Shown piece after piece: positions 16,198-24,617 of a DNA stretch of 52,196 bases (positions are counted from its first letter, which is position 1; each line of letters starts with the position of its first letter). The notes below the pieces were generated by a model. The model worked only from the letters and a program-made list of their open reading frames with translations, ran no database searches and had not been told where the DNA came from. Position numbers and translations under genes: made by a program. The DNA comes from H17-190 sp034435615 (GTDB lineage Bacteria > Chloroflexota > Dehalococcoidia > SM23-28-2 > HRBIN24): assembly GCA_034435615.1 (NCBI GenBank), contig DAOTWZ010000029.1, positions 1 through 52,196 of the forward strand, in the 5' to 3' direction.

Positions 16198-16737
16198 CTA
16201 TACCCTCGCCTCCTCCAGTTGGCGGCGCAGGGCCAGGAGCTGGCTCCGCGTGCTGCCGTCAATGATGCGGTCGCCTATCTGGACCACCAGCCCGCCGATG
16301 ATCCCTTCGTCCACCTCCGTCTCCAGGACGACGCGACGGCCTGTAAGCTGCTGCAATCGCTGGGCCAGCGCTTCCCTCTCCTCGTCGGTGAGGGGGACGG
16401 CCGTCTTCACTCGCACGTGGGCTATCCCCTGCTCCTCGTCCAGCATCTCCCGGTAGACCTGGGCGATCTGGGGGGCGAGGGCCGTCCGCCCCTTGGCGAT
16501 GAGGAGCCTGGCCAGGTTGAGGACGTGACTGTCCAGGCCCCCCAGCCCTTCCTCCACCAGTTGCAGCTTGGTGGTGACGGGGATGCGGGGGCTCTCCATG
16601 AGAGCGGCCACGTCCGGATGGCTGAAGAACTGGACCATGGCGGAGAGGGCCTCCGCCCACTCCGCCATCTGCCCCCTCTCCTTGGCGATCTGGAAGACGG
16701 CTTCGGCGTAGCGTCGGGCTGCGGTCTGCCGGATCAC
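16198..16737 (-). CDS. atpH: F1 ATP synthase delta subunit
   Basis: A 179-residue delta subunit (OSCP homologue). It has the N-terminal ARRYAEAVFQIAKERGQMAEWAEAL helix bundle and the C-terminal VLETEVDEGIIGGLVVQIGDRIIDGSTRSQLLALRRQL segment that defines the family. It ties the peripheral stalk to the top of F1. Its start overlaps the end of atpF by 4 bp. Confidence 0.95.
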   Translation of the reverse strand: MIRQTAARRYAEAVFQIAKERGQMAEWAEALSAMVQFFSHPDVAALMESPRIPVTTKLQLVEEGLGGLDSHVLNLARLLIAKGRTALAPQIAQVYREMLDEEQGIAHVRVKTAVPLTDEEREALAQRLQQLTGRRVVLETEVDEGIIGGLVVQIGDRIIDGSTRSQLLALRRQLEEARV

Positions 16738-17288
16738 CCTGTCCTGTCCCCTCCGCCGCCGTCAGGTAGGGCGGCCTGGGCCAGGGTCTCCTCGATGAGC
16801 CGCCGGTGGGCCTCCCTGTCCAGGCTCTGCCGGATCACCCGCTCGGCAGCACGGATCGTCAGGTCGGCGAACTCTCGCCTCAACTCGGCGATGGCGGCGT
16901 CCCGCTCCAGCTGGATCTCGCTACGGGCCCGCGCCAGGAGCTGCTCCGCCTCCCGGCGGGCCTGCGCCCGCGCCTCCTCCTGGATGCGGTTGGCCACCTG
17001 CTGGGCCTGGGCCACCAGGGCCTGCCCCTCCTGGCGGGCCCGCTCCAGCTGGGCCTGCACCTCCTCCTCAGTGCGGGCCAGCCGGCGCTTGGCCTCCTCT
17101 GAGGCCTCCAGCCCCTCCTGGATGCGGCGCCTTCGCTCGTCCAGGTAGCGGAGGGCGGGCTTGTAGGCCAGGAAATACAGCACCACCAGGAGGATGGTGA
17201 AGTTGATGAGCTGCGCCAGCAGGCTGGGCAGGTTGATGCCCAGAGCCCTGAGCCCTTCTACGAAGCCTTGCAGGAAGGGCAAAGGCAT
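16734..17288 (-). CDS. atpF: F0 ATP synthase b subunit
   Basis: A 184-residue peripheral-stalk subunit with one N-terminal membrane helix (LINFTILLVVLYFLAYKPALRYLDERRRRI). A long charged coiled coil rich in Glu, Arg, Ala and Gln follows. The ATG at 17288 lies 22 bases after the atpE stop, and the stop overlaps atpH. Only one b-type gene is present, so the stalk should be a homodimer. Confidence 0.95.
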   Translation of the reverse strand: MPLPFLQGFVEGLRALGINLPSLLAQLINFTILLVVLYFLAYKPALRYLDERRRRIQEGLEASEEAKRRLARTEEEVQAQLERARQEGQALVAQAQQVANRIQEEARAQARREAEQLLARARSEIQLERDAAIAELRREFADLTIRAAERVIRQSLDREAHRRLIEETLAQAALPDGGGGDRTG

Positions 17289-17310
17289 GCCTTCACATCC
17301 CCTCGCTCGC

Positions 17311-17619
17311 CTAGAAGACGAAGCCGATCATGACGGCCGTCACCAGGGCGTAGATGCCGATGGCCTCGGCGAAGGCCAGCCCCAGGATCATGTTGGTCTG
17401 GATGGCCGGCTGGGCCTCGGGGTTGCGCCCCAGCGCCTCCATGGCCCTCCCCACCAGGTTGCCGATAGCCAGCGCCGGGGCGATGGCCCCCACCCCCATG
17501 GCCAGGCCAGCCGCCAGGAAGCGCAGCCCCTCGTCTGAGAGGACGATGTTGGTCTGCTCCTGGGCGGCCACCCTCAGGGCGTCCGTCAGGGGTCCTGCTA
17601 CGGCGAGGAACCAGTCCAT
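17311..17619 (-). CDS. atpE: F0 ATP synthase c subunit
   Basis: A 102-residue proteolipid. The frame extends upstream to 17718, but ATG 17619 (MDWFLAVAG) is chosen because the extension overlaps atpB and is highly basic. Two membrane helices flank the polar loop GRNPEA, and the ion-binding carboxylate is Glu85 in LAFAEAIGIYALV. Ala follows this Glu, rather than the Ser-Thr of sodium-type rings, which points to proton coupling. The N-terminus is about 25 residues longer than in compact c subunits. Confidence 0.94.
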   Translation of the reverse strand: MDWFLAVAGPLTDALRVAAQEQTNIVLSDEGLRFLAAGLAMGVGAIAPALAIGNLVGRAMEALGRNPEAQPAIQTNMILGLAFAEAIGIYALVTAVMIGFVF

Positions 17620-17638
17620 CGGGCACCTCCTTAGTGCA

Positions 17639-18775
17639 TTAATGGTGACTCGATCTCTCCGTTGACGCGGCCAGTGTCGGCGCTGCCTCGCCCATGTGCT
17701 CCTCCGCTCCCGCCTCACCGTGGGCCTCGCCGTGGGAGACGGCCATGCTGCCGAAGACCAGCGTCAGCATGGCGAAGATGAACGCCTGGATGACCCCTAC
17801 GAAGAGCTCCAGGCCGTAGAAGGGAAGGGTCAGGAGCAGGGGGGTCAGGAAGGTGAACATCAGGATGACCACTTCCCCGGCGAACATGTTGCCGAAGAGA
17901 CGGAAGGTGAAGCTGATGATCCGCACCAGCTCGGAGATGAGCTCCAGGAAGCCCACGAAGGCGTCGATGGCGCCCTCGAAGATGAGAGAGGGCTTGAAGC
18001 TCAGGAGCCCCTGGCGCAGCCGGCGGAAGTTGAAGAACTTGCTACCGTAGGCCCCCAGCCCCAGGGCGCTTATCCCCCAGAACTCCACGGCGATGGCGGA
18101 GGCCAGGGCCAGGGCCAGAGGGGTGTTGACGTCGGTGTTGAGGCTGCGCAGGAAGGGGAAGAACTCTCCCACCAGCTTCCCCTGGGAGGTCTTCTCCTCG
18201 ATCTTGGCCGCCGCATCGGGCTCGTCCAGGTGGACGGCCTCGCCCTGCCAGTCGCCCACGCCGGAGAAGTCGGTGTAGGCGATGGTCAGGGGCCCGACGT
18301 CCAGCCGCTCCATGACGAAGGCGGTGCCCTCGTGGGGCTCCTCTTCGGCCGCCGTGGGCTCCACGTGCACCTCTTTGACGAGCCCTATGACGTTGAAGAT
18401 GGGCGTCAGGGCGAACCAGTTGGCGAAGAGGATGAAGAAGAAGATGGTGGCCACCACGGGGAAGAAGCGTCGTCCGTTCTTCTCTCCCACTACGTTGACC
18501 ACCAGGTTGTAGAAGGCCTCGATGATGGCCTCCAGGACGTTCTGGGGGCCGCGGGGCACCAGCTCCCACCGGCGGGTCATCAGGAAGACGATGAGCACCA
18601 TCAGTGCCACCACCACCCAGCCGGTGAGCATGGTGTTGGTGAGCTGGAAAAGCCCGAGATCGGCCAGGACCTCGGGCCTGATCTGGATGTGGGGGCTGGG
18701 GCCTCTCAGGAAGACGAATCCCAGAATAGCCAGCAGGACGGCGCCCAGGGCTATCAGCCGACCGCGTCCCTTCAT
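17639..18775 (-). CDS. atpB: F0 ATP synthase a subunit with large insertion
   Basis: A 378-residue a subunit; the usual length is about 240-280. The N-terminal helices, the SLNTDVNTPLALALA segment and the helix with the essential Arg292 (SFTFRLFGNMFAGE) are all present. Roughly residues 131-208 form an acidic hydrophilic insertion after helix two (VEPTAAEEEPHEG...). The C-terminal tail is His/Glu-rich. The subunit carries the proton half-channels against the c ring. The start overlaps the upstream small subunit gene as ATGA. Confidence 0.95.
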   Translation of the reverse strand: MKGRGRLIALGAVLLAILGFVFLRGPSPHIQIRPEVLADLGLFQLTNTMLTGWVVVALMVLIVFLMTRRWELVPRGPQNVLEAIIEAFYNLVVNVVGEKNGRRFFPVVATIFFFILFANWFALTPIFNVIGLVKEVHVEPTAAEEEPHEGTAFVMERLDVGPLTIAYTDFSGVGDWQGEAVHLDEPDAAAKIEEKTSQGKLVGEFFPFLRSLNTDVNTPLALALASAIAVEFWGISALGLGAYGSKFFNFRRLRQGLLSFKPSLIFEGAIDAFVGFLELISELVRIISFTFRLFGNMFAGEVVILMFTFLTPLLLTLPFYGLELFVGVIQAFIFAMLTLVFGSMAVSHGEAHGEAGAEEHMGEAAPTLAASTERSSHH

Positions 18776-19005
18776 TTGCCTTCCGTGTCGTCCTCAGGTC
18801 TTTTGGGTCTCAGCGCTTCGTTCAGCATCCGGTAGCTGCCCCAGAAGGCCACCGTGAGCCCCAAGAACAGCCCCCCCAGGGTCAGGGCCGGGCGCGTCCC
18901 CAGCCACGTGTCCAGCAACACTCCCCCACCGATACCCAGCGCTATGGACAGCGCCACGTACCAGCCCAGCCCCACCAGGCGCACCGTGGGCGGTAGCCGT
19001 CCCAT
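18772..19005 (-). CDS. AtpI/AtpZ-type small ATP synthase accessory protein
   Basis: A 77-residue protein with two membrane helices (LGWYVALSIALGIGGGVLLDTWLG and LTLGGLFLGLTVAFWGSYRML) and a charged tail. Size, topology and position at the head of the atp operon match the AtpI/AtpZ family, which assists c-ring assembly or Mg2+ supply. The stop overlaps the atpB start by 4 bp. The operon promoter lies about 31 bases upstream. Confidence 0.85.
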   Translation of the reverse strand: MGRLPPTVRLVGLGWYVALSIALGIGGGVLLDTWLGTRPALTLGGLFLGLTVAFWGSYRMLNEALRPKRPEDDTEGK

Positions 19006-19035
19006 CGCTAGCGCCCCGGGAGGCCGGCCACGTGA

Positions 19036-19064
19036 ATTGTATCACGACCTCCCACTAAGGCCAA
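19036..19064 (-). promoter_or_regulatory. Promoter of the atp operon
   Basis: On the minus strand TTGGCC (19064-19059) and TACAAT (19041-19036) are 17 bases apart, and TGA precedes the -10 (extended -10). The start would fall near 19030, about 25 bases before the first ATG. Confidence 0.65.
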
Positions 19065-19085
19065 CCCACCCTGCCCAACATTAAG

Positions 19086-19107
19086 CGTCCCCCTCCAGCG
19101 GGGGACG
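19086..19107 (-). terminator. Terminator of the bifunctional-nuclease-family gene
   Basis: CGTCCCCC at 19086-19093 pairs with GGGGGACG at 19100-19107 (8 bp, six-base loop), followed on the minus strand by CTTAAT. It separates this gene from the atp promoter. Confidence 0.55.
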
Positions 19108-19134
19108 TCGCCTGATCTACTGTGGGCCTCGCTG

Positions 19135-19686
19135 TCAGGACTCGGGACGCTGCTCGAAGTCGTCCAGGTCCAGGTTCTCGATCACTTCCCGGAAGGGAGA
19201 GAGCTTCTCCAGCTCCTCGGCCGTTATCTCCTTGGCGGCCTCGGCGCTCTTGCGCTCCCCTCCCTCCTCCAGGAGCTGGCCCTCCTCGTCCAGCCGCACG
19301 CCGGCCTTCTCGAGGACGGACTCTTCGGCGTAGATGGGGGAGAGGGTGCGCACCGCCAGGGCTATGGCGTCGCTGGGGCGGGAGTCTATCTCCAGCAGCC
19401 GCCCGTTGGTGTCCAGATAGATCTTGGCGTAGAAGGTGTCGTTGGCCAGGTCGTTGACGACGATGTAGCTGACGGTGGCCCCCAGCGCCTCGATGACGGA
19501 GCGGAGCAGGTCGTGGGTCAGGGGACGGGCCACGGCCACCTCCTGCAGACGAACAGCGATGGCGTCCGCCTCCGCAGGGCCGATCCAGATGGGCAGGTAC
19601 CTGTCGGCGTGCTTCTCCTTCAGGATGACGACGCGCTGGTAGTTCACCAGGCTGACCCGCACGCTGTCAACTACCATCTCGATCAC
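19135..19686 (-). CDS. Bifunctional nuclease (BFN/DUF151) family protein
   Basis: A 183-residue protein with the BFN domain over residues 1-130: VVDSVRVSLVNYQRVVILKEKHADRYLPIWIGPAEADAIAV, LTHDLLRSVIEALGATV and the signature SRPSDAIALAVR. An acidic C-terminal tail of about 50 residues follows. Family members are reported to have RNase/DNase activity, but the cellular role in bacteria is not settled. The start is GTG at 19686 (MIEMVVDS); ATG three codons on is possible. It has its own near-consensus promoter and terminator, so it is a single-gene unit. Confidence 0.88.
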   Translation of the reverse strand: MIEMVVDSVRVSLVNYQRVVILKEKHADRYLPIWIGPAEADAIAVRLQEVAVARPLTHDLLRSVIEALGATVSYIVVNDLANDTFYAKIYLDTNGRLLEIDSRPSDAIALAVRTLSPIYAEESVLEKAGVRLDEEGQLLEEGGERKSAEAAKEITAEELEKLSPFREVIENLDLDDFEQRPES

Positions 19687-19720
19687 GCCTTATCGCCCCC
19701 TGCACCAAGGGTGCACCGGC

Positions 19721-19749
19721 ATTCTAGCCAAACCTGCCCGCCCTGTCAA
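19721..19749 (-). promoter_or_regulatory. Near-consensus promoter of BFN gene
   Basis: TTGACA (19749-19744) and TAGAAT (19726-19721) on the minus strand are 17 bases apart. The element overlaps the last codons of the upstream MFS gene. A small hairpin (TGCACC/GGTGCA) lies in the predicted leader. Confidence 0.7.
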
Positions 19750-21106
19750 CCGAAGCGGGACGCCTTCGCGGTGGTCTAGTCTCCCCTTCCAGCAAGCTCA
19801 GGACGGCGATCCCCGTGACCGCGAAGGCGATGATGAGCATGACTATGGTCACCCCGGGCGGGCCCGCCAGGCTGTCCAGTATGTCCGTCAGGCCGCCTAT
19901 GAAGAGGACGGGCAGGAGGGCCAGAAAGTTGGCCAGTATCGCCTGGAGGGTGAAGATGCGTCCCCGCATATGGGGCGGCGCCCGCTCGTGGAGGACGGTC
20001 TGGGCGGGGGCGTTGAGGAAGGCGTAGCTGAAGCCCAGCGGCCCGGCGAAGACCATCGTCAGCAGCTGGAGCAGGGAGAGGCCCAGCAGTCGCTCCGGGT
20101 GGAGGGGGTCCGGCGCCGCCGCCATGGCCACGGCCAGGGGCTGCACCAGGGCCAGGGCCAGTAGGCTCAGGGCGATCCCCAGCATTCCCGCCGCCACCAA
20201 CTGGCTCTTGCTGAGCCGTCTGGCCGCCCAGGGGAGAAAGCGTAGTCCTACCAGGGCGCCGATGCCCGTGGGAGCGAAGACGAAGGCGGCGTTGTCCGGT
20301 GCTACGCCCAGGATATCGTCCATGTAGCGAGGTATCAGGGTGGCGAAGAGGAGCACCAGGGTCTGGCTGGTGGTGAGCTGGAGCAGGGCCAGCGCCGAGG
20401 GACGGTCCCGCAGTAGCAGGCCGATGACCTCCCGCAGCTCTCCCGGCATGTCCCGGAAGACGGGGAGGGTGCTGCGGGCGCCTGCCCCCACGCCGCGGCG
20501 GGCCAGCCCGAGGGCCAGAAGAGCGGAGCCCAGCAGCATCGCCCCGCCGATGATGAACATCGCCTCTGCGCCTCGGTCCCCGCCCAGCTTCAGCGCTACG
20601 GGAGCGAGGAAGACCATCCCCAGCAACTGGGCCGCCGTCACCGTGAAGTTGTACAGGCTGTTCGCGCTCACCAGCCGCTCCTGGGGCACCAGCGCCGGTA
20701 TCAGGGCGATGACGGAGGGATTGAAGAAGAGGGAGGCCCCCGAGAAGACCAGGCTCAGGCCATAGATGGCCCACACGTTGCTGTGGAAGAGGAGGTAGAG
20801 GACGCAGGTCGCCGCCCGCAGGAGGCTGGTGACGAAGAGGATCCGGTCCTTGGGCCAGCGGTCCAGCAGCACCCCCACCAGCGGCCCCAGCAGCACCGAG
20901 GGCATGATGAAGGAGAGGACCAGCAACCCGGTGTGGGTGCTGGAGCGAGTCTGCTCCAGCACTACTATCAGCAGGGTGAACAGGAGGGCGCTGTAGGCCA
21001 CCTGGGCGAGCCCCTGGAGCAGCCATAGGGCCAGGAGCCGCCGGTCCTGCATCAGCAGGGGGACCGGGACGAGCTCTCGCTGGGTGGGCGGTCCGCGCAC
21101 TATCAT
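19724..21106 (-). CDS. MFS transporter, 12-TM type
   Basis: A 460-residue major facilitator protein. Segments include GLAQVAYSALLFTLLIVVLEQ in TM1 and the motif A-like loop GVLLDRWPKDRILFVTSLLRA, and 12 hydrophobic stretches fit the length. The frame runs on upstream into pyrF, but ATG 21106 (MIVRGPPTQRE) is the plausible start and overlaps the end of the DUF951 gene by 4 bp. It resembles the drug/metal exporter branch of MFS; the substrate is unknown. It is the third gene of a pyrF-DUF951-MFS unit. Confidence 0.88.
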   Translation of the reverse strand: MIVRGPPTQRELVPVPLLMQDRRLLALWLLQGLAQVAYSALLFTLLIVVLEQTRSSTHTGLLVLSFIMPSVLLGPLVGVLLDRWPKDRILFVTSLLRAATCVLYLLFHSNVWAIYGLSLVFSGASLFFNPSVIALIPALVPQERLVSANSLYNFTVTAAQLLGMVFLAPVALKLGGDRGAEAMFIIGGAMLLGSALLALGLARRGVGAGARSTLPVFRDMPGELREVIGLLLRDRPSALALLQLTTSQTLVLLFATLIPRYMDDILGVAPDNAAFVFAPTGIGALVGLRFLPWAARRLSKSQLVAAGMLGIALSLLALALVQPLAVAMAAAPDPLHPERLLGLSLLQLLTMVFAGPLGFSYAFLNAPAQTVLHERAPPHMRGRIFTLQAILANFLALLPVLFIGGLTDILDSLAGPPGVTIVMLIIAFAVTGIAVLSLLEGETRPPRRRPASVDRAGRFG

Positions 21107-21312
21107 GGCCCCTCCGCCCTGGTGTGCGGCCGCCGGGGCCTGACCTCCTTGATGCGCCTCTCCAGTTCGCCCCGGGGCATGAGGACGCGGCGCCGGCAGC
21201 CCAGGCAGCGGAGCCCTATATCCGCCCCCAGGCGCACCACCTCCCACTCCAGGCTGCCACAGGGATGGGGCTTGCGCAGCCGGACGATGCAGCCCAGCGC
21301 CAGCTCCCGCAC
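21103..21312 (-). CDS. DUF951 family protein
   Basis: A 69-residue protein matching DUF951: GCIVRLRKPHPCGSLEWEVVRLGADIGLRCLGCRRRVLMPRGELERRI. Conserved Cys residues (PHPCGS and CLGC) could bind metal. The family has no established function. GTG at 21312 is the start, 10 bases after the pyrF stop, and the end overlaps the MFS start. Confidence 0.88.
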   Translation of the reverse strand: MRELALGCIVRLRKPHPCGSLEWEVVRLGADIGLRCLGCRRRVLMPRGELERRIKEVRPRRPHTRAEGP

Positions 21313-21321
21313 CGTGGGCCT

Positions 21322-22143
21322 CTAGCCTCCCCGTCTGCTGACCAGGACCTCGGCGCGACGACGGTTGATCTCGTCCCGCAGCGCCTCCGCCTGACGGCGG
21401 GCCGCCCGGGCGAAATCGCGGCCCGAAGAGGCGTAGAGCACCTGACGGGAGACGGTGATGATGACCCCCCCGCCCTGGGCGTCCAGCCCCCCGGCCAGGG
21501 CGGCCGCCAGGTCTCCCCCCTGCGGCCCGATGCCGGGGACGAGGATGGGCAGCTCCGGGCAGGCCTGGCGCACCCGGGCCAGCTCCCCGGGCGCTGTGGC
21601 CCCCACCACCAGCCCCACCTCTCCCCTGTCGGCCAGGGAGCGGGCCATCTCCGCCACCGCCAGGTAGAGGGGGCGGCCATCGGCCAGGGGGAGGGACTGC
21701 AGATCGGCGGCGCCGGGGTTGGAGCTGCGGCACCAGATGAAGATGCCCCGTCCTTCGTATTCCAGGAAGGGCTCCAGGGAGTCCCGCCCCCCGTAGGGGT
21801 TGAGGGTGACGGCATCGAACCCGTAGACCTCGAAGAGGGCGCGGGCATAGAAGCGGGCGGTGTTGGGTATGTCGCCTCGCTTGCCATCGGCTATGATGGG
21901 CACCTCCCGCGGCACGGGGGCCAGGCACTCCATGAGGACGTTCATCCCGGAGGGGCCGAGCGCCTCGAAGAAGGCCAGGTTCACCTTGTAGGCGCACACC
22001 TGGTCCAGCGTCGCCTCGACGATCTCCTGGAGGAAAGAGGGGATGTGCCTCCCCTCCAGCCGGTCCGGGTCGGGGTCGAGGCCGAGGCAAAGAAGGCTCT
22101 CGTTGCGGTCCTGGGCGGACCGCAGCCGCTCCAGGAAGCCCAT
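21322..22143 (-). CDS. pyrF: Orotidine 5'-phosphate decarboxylase
   Basis: A 273-residue TIM-barrel enzyme that converts OMP to UMP, the last step of pyrimidine synthesis. The catalytic motif DGKRGDI is at residues 86-92 with the key Lys88. LCLGLDPDPDRL at the N-terminus and the phosphate-binding PGIGPQGGD near the C-terminus are present. Length and motifs fit the longer type-2 PyrF group. No other pyrimidine gene is adjacent. Confidence 0.95.
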   Translation of the reverse strand: MGFLERLRSAQDRNESLLCLGLDPDPDRLEGRHIPSFLQEIVEATLDQVCAYKVNLAFFEALGPSGMNVLMECLAPVPREVPIIADGKRGDIPNTARFYARALFEVYGFDAVTLNPYGGRDSLEPFLEYEGRGIFIWCRSSNPGAADLQSLPLADGRPLYLAVAEMARSLADRGEVGLVVGATAPGELARVRQACPELPILVPGIGPQGGDLAAALAGGLDAQGGGVIITVSRQVLYASSGRDFARAARRQAEALRDEINRRRAEVLVSRRGG

Positions 22144-22173
22144 CTACAGCACCGCTCCCTCGCTCGTGAGGCG

Positions 22174-22202
22174 ATAATAGTAGCGTGGCTGGGCACGGTC
22201 AA
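22174..22202 (-). promoter_or_regulatory. Promoter of pyrF unit
   Basis: TTGACC (22202-22197) and TATTAT (22179-22174) on the minus strand are 17 bases apart. It overlaps the first codons proposed for the divergent comB-like gene. Confidence 0.65.
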
Positions 22203-22979
22203 GGCGAAGCCATCTCTCTGGACGTGGCCCTCCTGCCCCCTGCGGTGCGGCCGGTGGGCCAGGTCTGCGTAGTGGTGGACGTGTTGCGGGCCTCCTCCAC
22301 AGTGACGGTGGCCCTGGGCCGGGGCGCCCGTCACGTCCTGCCGGTGGCTTCCCTGGGCGAGGCGAGGCGCCTCAAACGGCTCCTGCCGGATCACCTCCTC
22401 TGCGGGGAGCGGGGCGGCCTGCCGCCCCGCGGCTTCGACCTGGGCAACTCGCCCCGGGAGTTCCTGGCGACGTCCCTGGAGGGGCGCGGCCTCGTCCTCA
22501 CCACCAGCAACGGCACCCGCCTCCTGCGACGGCTGGAGGGGGCAGCCGCCGTCTTCGTCGGCTGCCTGCTGAACCGTCGGGCGGTGGCGCGGGCGGCCCT
22601 GACGGAGGCGGCGGCCCGGGGAACGGGCCTGCTGGTGGTCTGCGCCGGCGAGGGCGGGGGCCGTCGTCTCGCCCTGGAGGACGTGCTGGGGGCGGGGGCC
22701 ATCGTGGACGCCGCCCTGGCCTGGACCCCCGCCCCGGCCCTGGGCGAGGGGGCACGGCTGGCCCGCCTCGCCTTCCTGGCGGCCGCCGGAGGGCTGACGG
22801 AGGCCCTCAGGAGCGCTGCCCACGGCCGCTACCTGGTCTCCCTGGGGCTGGGGGAGGACGTGGACTACTGCGCCCGACTGGACGCCTGGACGGTGGTCCC
22901 ACACCTGGAGCGAGGAGAAGACGGCCCCCGGCTGGTGGCCCGCCCTCAAGGCTTGACGGGCGCCCCTGACCGGGCCTAG
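22185..22979 (+). CDS. 2-phosphosulfolactate phosphatase family protein (ComB-like)
   Basis: A 264-residue member of the ComB family. Signatures are CVVVDVLRASSTVTVALGRGA (residues 28-48), FDLGNSPREF, LTTSNGTRLL and EGGGRRLALEDVLGAGAIV. ComB removes phosphate from 2-phosphosulfolactate in coenzyme M synthesis, but many bacterial relatives have no proven substrate. I see no other sulfolactate or coenzyme M gene here, so the family name is safer than the reaction. GTG 22185 is a provisional start because it overlaps the divergent pyrF promoter; GTG at 22224 is an alternative. cinA begins 12 bases after the stop. Confidence 0.85.
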   Translation: MAGHGQGEAISLDVALLPPAVRPVGQVCVVVDVLRASSTVTVALGRGARHVLPVASLGEARRLKRLLPDHLLCGERGGLPPRGFDLGNSPREFLATSLEGRGLVLTTSNGTRLLRRLEGAAAVFVGCLLNRRAVARAALTEAAARGTGLLVVCAGEGGGRRLALEDVLGAGAIVDAALAWTPAPALGEGARLARLAFLAAAGGLTEALRSAAHGRYLVSLGLGEDVDYCARLDAWTVVPHLERGEDGPRLVARPQGLTGAPDRA

Positions 22980-22991
22980 TCTTTGGCCGGA

Positions 22992-24227
22992 ATGCGGGCA
23001 GAGATCATCGCCGTCGGCACCGAGATCCTCCTGGGGGAGATACAGGACACCAACTCCCACTACCTGGCCTCCCGCCTTCCCGCCCTGGGCATAGACCTCT
23101 ACTACATGACGGTGGTGGGGGACAACCTGGGCCGCCTGACGGAGGTGATAGGGCGCGCCTTCGGCCGCTCCGACCTGACCCTCATCACCGGCGGTCTCGG
23201 CCCCACCGACGACGACCTGACGCGGGAAGCCATAGCGGCCGTGCTGGGAGAGGAGCCCCGCGTAGACCCGGAGCTGGAGCGGCACCTGCGGGAGTTCTTC
23301 GCCTCCCGTGGCTTCACCATGCCTGAGAGCAACATCAAGCAGGCCTGGCTGATCCCCTCCGCCCGCGCCATACCCAACCCGCGGGGGACGGCGCCCGGCT
23401 GGTGGGTGGAGCGGGATGGGCGCATCATCGTCGCCATGCCCGGGCCGCCGCCGGAGTTGCAGCGGATGTGGGAGGTGGAGGTGGAGCCACAACTGGCCCG
23501 GCGGGCGGGGGGGCAGGTTATCGTCTCCCGCACCCTGAAGACCTTCGGCATCGGCGAGGGGCACCTGGACCAGGCCCTGGGAGACCTGCTCAAGTCCACG
23601 GCTCCCACCATCGGTGTCTACGCCCGGCCGGACGGCGTCCATGTGCGGCTCACCGCCAAGGCTGCCAGCCGGGAGGAGGCGCTGGCCATCATCGCCCCCA
23701 TGGAGGAGAAGGTGCGGGCCATCCTGGGGCCCTTCATCTGGGGCACGGACGACGACACCATGGAGGCGGTGGTGGGCCGCCTCCTGAAGGAGCGAGGCCT
23801 GACGCTGGCCCTCATGGAGTCCTGCACCGGGGGGCTCCTGGCGGACACTATCACCAACGTGCCCGGCTCCTCGGCCTATCTGAAGGCCGGCTACGTGGCC
23901 TACCAGCCCGAGACGAAGGTGACGCTGGGCGTCAGGCGAGAGCTCATAGAGACCTACGGCGTGGTGAGCCCCGAGGTGGCGGCAGACATGGCCCGCGCCG
24001 CCCGCGAGACGGCCGGGGCCGATATCGGCGTGGGCATCACCGGCGTGGCCGGCCCCGACCCCCTGGAGGGAAAGCCGCCGGGCACCATCCACGTGGCCGT
24101 GCACGACGGCGTGGCCCCGCAGACGGCCAGCTTCACCTATTACCAGGGGCGGCTGGCTGCCAAGCGGCGGGCTGTCGCCATGGCCCTGGACCTCCTCCTG
24201 CGCCTCCTGCGCCAGCCCTCCGCCTGA
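22992..24227 (+). CDS. cinA: CinA-like protein with nicotinamide-nucleotide amidase domain
   Basis: A 411-residue two-domain protein. The N-terminal MoaB/MogA-like domain (AEIIAVGTEILLGEIQDTNS, TLITGGLGPTDDDLT, MPGPPPELQRMW) has ADP-ribose pyrophosphatase activity in studied homologues. The C-terminal PncC domain (LALMESCTGGLLADTITNVPGSSAYLKAGYVAY, GITGVAGP) deamidates NMN, with Ser277 as the likely nucleophile. Together they recycle pyridine nucleotides. ATG 22992 is chosen over TTG 22983 because homologues begin at MRAEIIAVG. Confidence 0.95.
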   Translation: MRAEIIAVGTEILLGEIQDTNSHYLASRLPALGIDLYYMTVVGDNLGRLTEVIGRAFGRSDLTLITGGLGPTDDDLTREAIAAVLGEEPRVDPELERHLREFFASRGFTMPESNIKQAWLIPSARAIPNPRGTAPGWWVERDGRIIVAMPGPPPELQRMWEVEVEPQLARRAGGQVIVSRTLKTFGIGEGHLDQALGDLLKSTAPTIGVYARPDGVHVRLTAKAASREEALAIIAPMEEKVRAILGPFIWGTDDDTMEAVVGRLLKERGLTLALMESCTGGLLADTITNVPGSSAYLKAGYVAYQPETKVTLGVRRELIETYGVVSPEVAADMARAARETAGADIGVGITGVAGPDPLEGKPPGTIHVAVHDGVAPQTASFTYYQGRLAAKRRAVAMALDLLLRLLRQPSA

Positions 24228-24286
24228 GGGGCGAGAGGAAGCCCCTCTGTCTCCTCAGCCAGGACGCCCGCACACCGGGCGTCCTG

Positions 24287-24583
24287 GTGGAGGACGCCGA
24301 GACGGCCCGGGCCCAGGCCGATGCCATAAATGAGCACACGCTGGGCCGCTGGGGGCCTTACAGCCAGCCCCCACGGGAGGACCCTCGCCGCGCTCAGTAC
24401 ATAGACGGTGTGGCCCTGCGCACTGCCCTGAACCTGGCGGTGATGGGCTTCGGTATCACCGACCTGCTCGTGGGCCTGGGGGCCATACTGATAGTAGCTG
24501 GCGGCGCCACGGTGGGCCTGGCCACGCCGGCCCTCTACTTCCTGGCCGGCATGGTAGTGGCGCGGAAGCGCCCCGCCGGCTAG
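24287..24583 (+). CDS. Small membrane protein, unknown function
   Basis: The open frame after cinA encodes about 98 residues from GTG 24287. A polar N-terminal half (EDAETARAQADAINEHTLGRWGPYSQ) is followed by two hydrophobic segments (ALNLAVMGFGITDLLVGLGAILIVAGG and LATPALYFLAGMVVARKR). There is no ATG and no clear ribosome-binding site, so the start is uncertain and the frame may begin further upstream. The alternating hydrophobic pattern with a basic end looks like a real two-helix membrane protein. I do not recognise the family. Confidence 0.5.
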   Translation: MEDAETARAQADAINEHTLGRWGPYSQPPREDPRRAQYIDGVALRTALNLAVMGFGITDLLVGLGAILIVAGGATVGLATPALYFLAGMVVARKRPAG

Positions 24584-24617
24584 CCGGCTCCCCCGCGGGA
24601 CGGGGCTCGCCGCTGGC

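Noticed and set aside
14514..16265. 583-residue plus-strand frame opposite atpA
   Set aside because: Same reason: the product is His/Asp/Leu-rich antisense of atpA with no domain.
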